DNA from: Gammaproteobacteria bacterium
GTDB lineage: Bacteria > Pseudomonadota > Gammaproteobacteria > SZUA-140
NCBI GenBank assembly: GCA_020845975.1
Contig: JADLET010000197.1
Coordinates: 1 to 37,968 of the forward strand
Length of the DNA: 37,968 nucleotides
Direction of reading: 5' to 3'
Position numbers and translations under genes: made by a program. Every line of letters starts with the position of its first letter. Position 1 is the first letter of the stretch. Shown piece after piece: positions 32,544 to 37,968 of this stretch. The notes under the pieces were generated by a model. The model was not told the DNA's origin. It worked only from the letters and a program-made list of their open reading frames with translations, and ran no database searches.

Positions 32544-34198
32544 ACGACTGGCTTCCCGTCGCATTACACACCCCGGCCTGGCTGCTGCTCCTGCCGCTGC
32601 CGTGGCTGCTGTTCCGGCGTCGCGGCAGCGCGACGGCGGGCGCGGGAAGCTATCCGGGGTTCGCCGATCCGCACTTGCTGAAATGGTTGATCGTCGGCTC
32701 GGCGGATACCCGCGGCGCGCGCGGGATACGCCTCGCGTGGCTGCTGATCGTGATCGCCGCGAGTGGCCCCTACCTGCCGCGGATGGATGACACCCCGCGC
32801 CATTCCGGCGCCGACATCGCGGTGGTATTGGACATCTCACCCTCGATGGCGGCGAACGACGTCGAGCCCACGCGCCTCAAGCGCGCCGTGCTCGAATTGC
32901 GCGATCTCCTCCGCCGCATGGACGACGACCGTGTCGCGCTCGTCGTCTACTCGGCCTATGCCTACCGTATACTGCCGCTGACCCGCGACCTCGATCTGAT
33001 CGATTACTACGCCGACACGCTGAGTCCCGATCTCACCCGGCGCCATGGCAGCAATCTGGCCCAGGCGCTGGAATACGCGGGGCAGGCGCTGGGCGACGAG
33101 CGCGAGCGCGCGGTCGTGGTGCTCAGCGACGGGGAGACGGAAGACAGCGCCGGGGCGCTTGCCGCCGCGGAACGATTGAAAGGCCGTGGCATTCCCGTCT
33201 TCGCGCTCGGCATCGGCAGCCCCGCGGGCGCGCCGGTCCCGGGCGCCGGCGGCTTTCTGCGAACCGCGGACGGCATCGTGATATCGCGACCGGATCGCAC
33301 ACTGCTCGCCGAACTCGCGCGGCGCAGCGGCGGCGCATATGCCGATGCCAGCGCCGGTGACGAAGACTGGGACCGGCTCTCCGGAGGACTCGATGGCCTG
33401 CGCCGTGGCGTGGCGGCCAGCGGCCCGACGCGCACGGGCTATGCGCTGCATCCCTGGCTGCTCGCCGCCGCATTCACCTTGCTGGTATGGAACGGCGTGC
33501 GTCGTCACACGGTCACGGCGCTCCCGCTCTGCCTCGTCATCGCCGCCGGCGCGAGCCTGTTGCCCGCGGCCGGCCATGCCGCGCCGTGGCGGGAACAGGC
33601 CGCCTACGATGCGCTGCAGTCAGGCGACAATGCCGCGGCCGCGATGCGGTATGGCGAACTCGACAGCTTCACGGGCTGGCTCGGGCGCGGCGCGGCCTAT
33701 TACCGGCAGCAGCGCTGGGAACAGGCGCGCGCCGCCTTCACCGCCGCGGCCGCACGCGCCGGCGATGCGGATGAGCGCGCGAGCGCGCTCTATAACCTGG
33801 GGACGACACTGGCGCGCCTGGGGCGCAACGCCGAGGCGGAACGCGCGCTGGAACAATCACTGCTGCTGCGGCCGAACCACGCGCGCGCGCAACTCAATCT
33901 CAACCTGGTCCGGCGCGCGGCGATCCCGCCGGCCATGGCGGAAGCGGCGCCGGAACGCCATGACGATGCACCGGCAGGCGTCGTCGGCGCCCCGCAGGCG
34001 ACGGACTGGAACGCCGCCGCGGGCGGCGCCCGGCCGGAAACCTCGCCAGCGCGGAAAACACCGGCGCAGGACGCCGGTACCGCACAGGAGATCGGCGAGC
34101 TGGCGGCCCGGCTCGACCGCCCGGATGAGATCCTGCGGCATCGCTTCATGGCGCAGGATGCCGCGCACCCGCTGAGCGCGGAGAGGCAGTCATGGTGA
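32540..34198 (+). CDS. BatB-BatC-type fusion: VWA domain plus TPR repeats
   Basis: The product has 552 residues from ATG 32540 (ATGA overlap with BatA). Two membrane segments (about 10-25 and 60-76) precede a VWA domain (about 90-290) with metal site DISPS (Asp98, Ser100, Ser102) and VVLSDGETEDSAGAL. Another membrane stretch follows around 310-350. TPR units (about 365-460) include RASALYNLGTTLARLGRNAE and ERALEQSLLLRPNHARAQLN. The tail is low in complexity, rich in Ala and Pro. In some bacteria the TPR part is the separate protein BatC; here the two are one chain. The frame is open upstream to 32459, but that start lies inside BatA. Confidence 0.9.
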   Translation: MNDWLPVALHTPAWLLLLPLPWLLFRRRGSATAGAGSYPGFADPHLLKWLIVGSADTRGARGIRLAWLLIVIAASGPYLPRMDDTPRHSGADIAVVLDISPSMAANDVEPTRLKRAVLELRDLLRRMDDDRVALVVYSAYAYRILPLTRDLDLIDYYADTLSPDLTRRHGSNLAQALEYAGQALGDERERAVVVLSDGETEDSAGALAAAERLKGRGIPVFALGIGSPAGAPVPGAGGFLRTADGIVISRPDRTLLAELARRSGGAYADASAGDEDWDRLSGGLDGLRRGVAASGPTRTGYALHPWLLAAAFTLLVWNGVRRHTVTALPLCLVIAAGASLLPAAGHAAPWREQAAYDALQSGDNAAAAMRYGELDSFTGWLGRGAAYYRQQRWEQARAAFTAAAARAGDADERASALYNLGTTLARLGRNAEAERALEQSLLLRPNHARAQLNLNLVRRAAIPPAMAEAAPERHDDAPAGVVGAPQATDWNAAAGGARPETSPARKTPAQDAGTAQEIGELAARLDRPDEILRHRFMAQDAAHPLSAERQSW

Positions 34199-35841
34199 GA
34201 TCCGTACTGGCGCTGCTGTGCCTGCTGTGCGTCACCGCCACGGGGCAGGCCGATGCCGCCGGCGCGAGCCTCACGGCCGCGGTCGATCGCAAGGAGCTGT
34301 ACCAGAACGAGCATGTCGTACTGACACTGTCGCTCACCGACTCCGACACCCGACTGCGCGCCGAGGGCGTATCACCCAATGTCGATCTCACCCTGCTGGC
34401 GGACCAGTTCGAGCTGGGCGTACCGCGCGCAGACTTCCGTTTCAATGTCGCCCGTACCGAGCGACGCTCGACCTCGGACATCACCATCGGGCTGTTCCCG
34501 CGCCGGAGCGGACACCTGACCATACCGTCGTTCACTGTGGATGGACTGAGCACCCGCCCCATCGTATTGCGGGTGCTGCCGTTGCCCGCCGACGCGAGTC
34601 CCGAGGTGTTCGCGCGCAGCGGAGTCACCCGGAGCACGCTCCATGTCGGTGAGCAGACCCTGCTCTATCTCGACCTGTACTACCGCACCGAAATCAAGAC
34701 CGCGGAACTCGGTGGATCGCTCGAGACCGCCCCCCTGCAGATCGAGGCGCATGCCCTGCCGAACGCGGAGCGCAGCGAGCATGTCAGCGGGCTGGAATAC
34801 AATGTGACGCGCACCGCGTGGGCGGTGAGCCCGCAGATCGATGCCCCGGTCACATTCTTCCTGCCCTCGCTGTGGATCGAGACGCGCGCCGGCAAACAGT
34901 GGCGTCTGCCGGCGCAGGAACAACGCCTCGCGGTACGCCCCTTGCCGGGCGATCTTCCAGGCGGCGCACTGGCCGCGCCTGCGCGGCTCTCCCGGACACC
35001 GTTCGAACCCGCGGCCGTCGGGCGCATCCTGCCCTGGCGGATCACCCTGCGGGCCGCCGCCGGCCTCAATACCCTGCCGGAACGGCTGCCGCTCCCGTCC
35101 GCGACCGACGCGTTCAAGATCTACTTCGATCCGCCGCACCGGCGGCTCGAGACCGGGGCGGATGGCGGCGTAGACAGCATCGCCGAATACGTCGGTTACC
35201 TGATGCCCCTCGCGGCCGGATCATTCGCCACGCCCGCGCTCGAACTGTCGTATTTCGATGCGGAGCATGGCGCGATCAAACATGCCGTGCTGCCGGCGGA
35301 GACGCTGCGGATCGCACCGGGCGAAGCGCCCGCGGAGGGGCCGTCCCTGCCGGCGGCGGAAACCGCCGCGTCACCACGCACCGCCGCCGCGGCCGAGCCT
35401 CCCGCCCCGGCGCCATGGCGGAGCGCAACCATCGTCTTCCTCATCGCCTGGCTCATCACTCTGGCCCTCTGGTGGCGCCAGTCGCTCCGGCCCGCGAATA
35501 CACGCCGCAAACCGATCGGATCCCCGCCACTCGCGACTGCGCGGGGTCATGCGCAGAAGCAGCGCCTGCTCGCCGCCCTCGGCGATGCGCGCACGCTGGA
35601 ACAGGGCCTGCGGGACTGGGAACGCCGGCATGGCGCGGACCCGGACCTGCGCGCCGCGGTGCTCGCCGTGCAGCGCCTGTGCTACCGGCCGGCCGAACCC
35701 GGCGACGAACAGCGCGCCGCAGAGATCGTGGATCACGCCATCGCCGGCATGCGCGAACCCGCGGCAGGGGAAACTGGCACGATCGATCCGTGGTCCCCGG
35801 CCGCGTTTCAACCGGCGCAACACAACGATACGGGTCGCTAG
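34192..35841 (+). CDS. BatD family protein
   Basis: The 549-residue protein has a signal peptide (about 1-22, ending AAGA). A long beta-rich periplasmic part contains Ig-like modules; an early one is ASLTAAVDRKELYQNEHVVLTLSL, typical of BatD. A membrane helix lies near 406-425 (ATIVFLIAWLITLALWW), with a cytoplasmic helical tail of about 120 residues. BatD is the usual last member of MoxR-Bat operons and probably anchors or organises the VWA proteins at the membrane. The ATG overlaps the end of the preceding gene by seven bases. Confidence 0.88.
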   Translation: MVRSVLALLCLLCVTATGQADAAGASLTAAVDRKELYQNEHVVLTLSLTDSDTRLRAEGVSPNVDLTLLADQFELGVPRADFRFNVARTERRSTSDITIGLFPRRSGHLTIPSFTVDGLSTRPIVLRVLPLPADASPEVFARSGVTRSTLHVGEQTLLYLDLYYRTEIKTAELGGSLETAPLQIEAHALPNAERSEHVSGLEYNVTRTAWAVSPQIDAPVTFFLPSLWIETRAGKQWRLPAQEQRLAVRPLPGDLPGGALAAPARLSRTPFEPAAVGRILPWRITLRAAAGLNTLPERLPLPSATDAFKIYFDPPHRRLETGADGGVDSIAEYVGYLMPLAAGSFATPALELSYFDAEHGAIKHAVLPAETLRIAPGEAPAEGPSLPAAETAASPRTAAAAEPPAPAPWRSATIVFLIAWLITLALWWRQSLRPANTRRKPIGSPPLATARGHAQKQRLLAALGDARTLEQGLRDWERRHGADPDLRAAVLAVQRLCYRPAEPGDEQRAAEIVDHAIAGMREPAAGETGTIDPWSPAAFQPAQHNDTGR

Positions 35842-35866
35842 ATCGCGACGCGGACTCGATCAACGT

Positions 35867-35897
35867 CCCTCGACGAGGGGAACCCGCATCACGGGTT
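35867..35897. terminator. Two tandem hairpins after batD
   Basis: CCCTC-GAC-GAGGG (35867-35879) and AACCCG-CATCA-CGGGTT (35881-35897) stand side by side in the 140-base gap between the Bat operon and the dipZ-like gene. There is no T-run, so intrinsic termination is not assured; they may instead protect mRNA ends. The rest of 35842-35981 shows only the ribosome binding site GGAG (35969-35972) of the next gene. Confidence 0.3.
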
Positions 35898-35981
35898 CGC
35901 AATCGAAGTGTAAGGAATGCCGCTTCGTGGCGACCAATCAGTGGTCCCTCGATCGGCGCGGGGTTTCCGGAGTCTACCCGA

Positions 35982-37724
35982 ATGACATTTCTCATACTTT
36001 CCTATCTCGGCGGGTTCATCACGATCGCGAGCCCCTGCGTCCTGCCGGTACTGCCCTTCGTGTTCGCGCGCGCGGGCGAATCCTTTCATCGCAGCGGCCT
36101 GCCCCTGCTGGCGGGCATGGGCCTCACCTTCACCGGTGTCGCCACCCTCGCGACGGTCGGCGGCCATTGGGCCGTGCAGGCGAACCAATACGGACGCATC
36201 GCCGCCCTCGTGGTGCTGGCCGTGCTGGGATTGAGCCTGCTGTGGAGCGGTCTCGCGGAACGCCTGACGCGGCCACTGGTTCGACTGGGGGGTCGCCTGT
36301 CGGAAACCGCGGGCAGCGGATCCGGCGTGGCGCGTTCGTTTGCGCTCGGCATCGCAACCGGTCTGTTGTGGGCGCCCTGCGCCGGCCCGATCCTCGGCCT
36401 GGTGCTGACCGGCGCGGCGTTGCAGGGCGCCAGCGTGCAGACCAGCCTGCTGCTGCTCGCCTACGCCGCCGGCGCCGCGACCTCCCTTGCGCTCGCCCTG
36501 CTCGCGGGCGGACGGGTGTTCCAGGCCATGAAGCGCGGCCTTGGCGCCGAGACCTGGCTGCGGCGCGGACTCGGCGTCGCTGTCCTCGCCGGTGTGGCCG
36601 TGATCGCGGTCGGCGCCGACCGCGGCATCCTCACCACGGTGTCGCTCGGCAGCACCACGCGGCTGGAACAATGGCTGCTCGATCGTTTCCATTCCACTTC
36701 GGACAGCGACACAGCGTCGGTATCCGCGACGATTGCAGCGGCGGCCATGCCGGGAAACACTCTGGATCCGCGACTCGATTTCACCGGGGCGACCACGTGG
36801 CTCAACTCCGCCCCGCTGGACGCGGCCGGACTGCAGGGCAAGGTTGTGCTGGTCGATTTCTGGACCTATTCCTGCATCAACTGTCTGCGCACATTGCCCT
36901 ATGTGCGCGCATGGTCGGACAAATACCGGGGGCGCGGCTTTGTCGTGGTCGGCGTGCATACTCCGGAATTCGCCTTCGAGAAGGATCTCGACAATGTGAA
37001 GAAGGCGCTGCGCGACCTCGGCGTCACCTATCCGGTGGCGCTCGACAACGATTACGCCATCTGGCGTTCCTTCAGCAACCGCTACTGGCCGGCGCATTAT
37101 TTCTTCGACGCGACCGGCCAGCTGCGCCATCAGCACTTCGGTGAAGGGGAGTACATGGAGTCCGAGGCCGTGATCCAGACCTTGCTTGCGGAACGCGACG
37201 GCAAGGTCGCGCCCGCCCCGTTTGCCCAGCCCAAGGGTTCCGGCGCGGAGGCCGCGGCGGGTAAAAATGCCGGACGATCTCCCGAGACCTACATCGGATT
37301 CGCACGCGCCAGACAGTTTGCTTCGGCGGGAGGGATCGCAAGGAACACGCTGAAAGACTATGCCGTCCCCTCCATGCTAAAGCGCAACGACTGGGGCCTC
37401 GCCGGAGCATGGCAGGTGGGCGATCAGGCCGCGGCCCTGGGATCGCCGCCGGGACGCATCGTGTACCGTTTCCACGCGCGCGACCTGCATCTGGTGCTGG
37501 GCCCGGCCGAGCCGGGCCGTCCCGTGCGCTTCCGCGTGACGCTGGATGGACAGCCGCCCGGCGCTGACCACGGCGTCGATATCGACGCGCGCGGTAATGG
37601 CATTGTCGACGAACATCGCCTGTACCAGCTTGTCCGGCAGGCGAATGACAGGATCGGCGACCGCACCTTCGAGGTCGAGTTCCTCGACCCGGGCGTGCGC
37701 GCCTACGCATTCACCTTCGGCTGA
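35982..37724 (+). CDS. DipZ-like protein: CcdA membrane domain plus thioredoxin domain
   Basis: This 580-residue protein would move reducing power from the cytoplasm across the inner membrane and use it in the periplasm. The N-terminal CcdA/DsbD-like domain (about 1-215) has six hydrophobic helices and the paired cysteine motifs SPCVLPVLPF (about 16-25) and APCAGPILGLVL. A TlpA/AhpC-like thioredoxin domain (about 260-410) has the active site SCINC (Cys298 and Cys301) in DFWTYSCINCLRTLPYVRAW. A C-terminal beta-sandwich (about 440-580) matches the extra domain of DipZ proteins. ATG 35982 has GGAG nine bases upstream; the open frame runs much further upstream but overlaps batD there. Confidence 0.92.
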   Translation: MTFLILSYLGGFITIASPCVLPVLPFVFARAGESFHRSGLPLLAGMGLTFTGVATLATVGGHWAVQANQYGRIAALVVLAVLGLSLLWSGLAERLTRPLVRLGGRLSETAGSGSGVARSFALGIATGLLWAPCAGPILGLVLTGAALQGASVQTSLLLLAYAAGAATSLALALLAGGRVFQAMKRGLGAETWLRRGLGVAVLAGVAVIAVGADRGILTTVSLGSTTRLEQWLLDRFHSTSDSDTASVSATIAAAAMPGNTLDPRLDFTGATTWLNSAPLDAAGLQGKVVLVDFWTYSCINCLRTLPYVRAWSDKYRGRGFVVVGVHTPEFAFEKDLDNVKKALRDLGVTYPVALDNDYAIWRSFSNRYWPAHYFFDATGQLRHQHFGEGEYMESEAVIQTLLAERDGKVAPAPFAQPKGSGAEAAAGKNAGRSPETYIGFARARQFASAGGIARNTLKDYAVPSMLKRNDWGLAGAWQVGDQAAALGSPPGRIVYRFHARDLHLVLGPAEPGRPVRFRVTLDGQPPGADHGVDIDARGNGIVDEHRLYQLVRQANDRIGDRTFEVEFLDPGVRAYAFTFG

Positions 37725-37730
37725 CCCCCC

Positions 37731-37736
37731 AGGAGG
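37731..37736 (+). promoter_or_regulatory. Perfect Shine-Dalgarno before the last gene
   Basis: AGGAGG lies six bases before ATG 37743, one of the strongest ribosome binding sites in the window. It fixes the start of the truncated last gene, 18 bases after the dipZ-like stop. Confidence 0.8.
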
Positions 37737-37742
37737 CACATC

Positions 37743-37968
37743 ATGCCGCACACACCCGATGAGTCTGACAAGTCTCCCGCCCGACTGACGCGCCGTCGCG
37801 TCCTCTTCGCGGCGACCGGCGCCCTCGTTGCGTTCACGGCCTATCGCGCGCGCGGCCTGCTCGCCGCGGACATGTCCGCGCCGGCAAGGCCCGTGGAATC
37901 CGGCGATCCATGGGCATGGATCGTTCCGACCTCGGACTCCGGCATGCCGCTGGAAGCACAGCGCGTCG
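37743..37968 (+). CDS. Tat-exported protein, 3' end outside window
   Basis: Seventy-five codons are visible. The N-terminus contains a twin-arginine signal: TRRRVLFAATGALVAFTAY (about residues 16-34). A linker follows, and the mature part starts near ADMSAPARPVESGDPWAWIVPTSD. A Tat signal means export of a folded, often cofactor-bearing protein. The gene lies 18 bases after the DipZ-like gene, so it is probably co-transcribed. DipZ genes are often followed by methionine sulfoxide reductase genes, but no Msr motif is visible in this fragment and no function is assigned. Confidence 0.8.
   Translation, partial: MPHTPDESDKSPARLTRRRVLFAATGALVAFTAYRARGLLAADMSAPARPVESGDPWAWIVPTSDSGMPLEAQRV

Noticed and set aside
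35867-35897. tRNA-like or T-loop-like structure (GGGTTCGCAATC)
   Set aside because: No acceptor stem, anticodon arm or CCA end can be formed around it; it is only a pair of short hairpins.
34818-35981. Upstream extension of the DipZ frame to 34818
   Set aside because: It runs through batD in another frame and has no relation to CcdA; ATG 35982 begins exactly at the first membrane helix and has GGAG upstream.

Overview
The window is GC-rich (roughly 60-70% by eye) and densely coded, with gaps all under 220 bases. The block tyrS / M23 peptidase / anmK / erpA / bactofilin / coiled-coil protein / argC is an arrangement known from Gammaproteobacteria. The complete System I cytochrome c maturation locus and the many c-type cytochromes suggest a respiratory or chemolithotrophic gammaproteobacterium, perhaps near the Chromatiales or Acidiferrobacterales. 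That placement is inferred from gene content only. No tRNA, rRNA, CRISPR array, insertion sequence or phage gene was recognised.

Layout. (1) 1-5264, minus strand: an accessory sugar and glycan cluster just downstream of tyrS. It holds a family 2 glycosyltransferase, an FdtA/QdtA-type dTDP-sugar 3,4-ketoisomerase, a SAM methyltransferase, a GNAT/FemAB-like acyltransferase, a DegT-type sugar aminotransferase and a partial sulfotransferase. (2) 5433-12295: housekeeping genes. tyrS (minus) is divergent from the M23 peptidase and anmK (plus), which converge on argC-DUF6776-bactofilin-erpA (minus). (3) 12367-21733: a redox block with two adjacent triple-domain cytochromes (minus), a pentaheme cytochrome and an NHL-propeller lipoprotein (plus). 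A second minus-strand series follows: TlpA-like lipoprotein, small cytochrome c, two seven-bladed propeller proteins and a PAS-GGDEF-EAL protein. (4) 21772-28881, minus: ccmABCDEFGHI, whose transcription runs straight into the TlpA/cytochrome/propeller/GGDEF genes. (5) 29095-35841, plus: a MoxR-DUF58-DUF4381-BatA-BatB/C-BatD operon. (6) 35982-37968, plus: a DipZ-like thiol-disulfide transporter and the start of a Tat-exported protein.

How it fits together. Regions 3 and 4 put the machinery that attaches heme to c-type cytochromes, three thioredoxin-fold reductants (CcmG, the TlpA lipoprotein and, further on, DipZ) and at least five proteins with CXXCH sites or propeller folds in one locus. 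The most unusual signals are: (a) an A9 run followed by a GC-only hairpin at the junction of the two triple-domain cytochrome genes, where a one-base slip would fuse them into one hexaheme protein; (b) a small family of palindromic intergenic repeats with compensatory base changes at three sites; (c) a tandem pair of free-standing Reg_prop propellers between a cytochrome and an apparently intact c-di-GMP synthase/phosphodiesterase.
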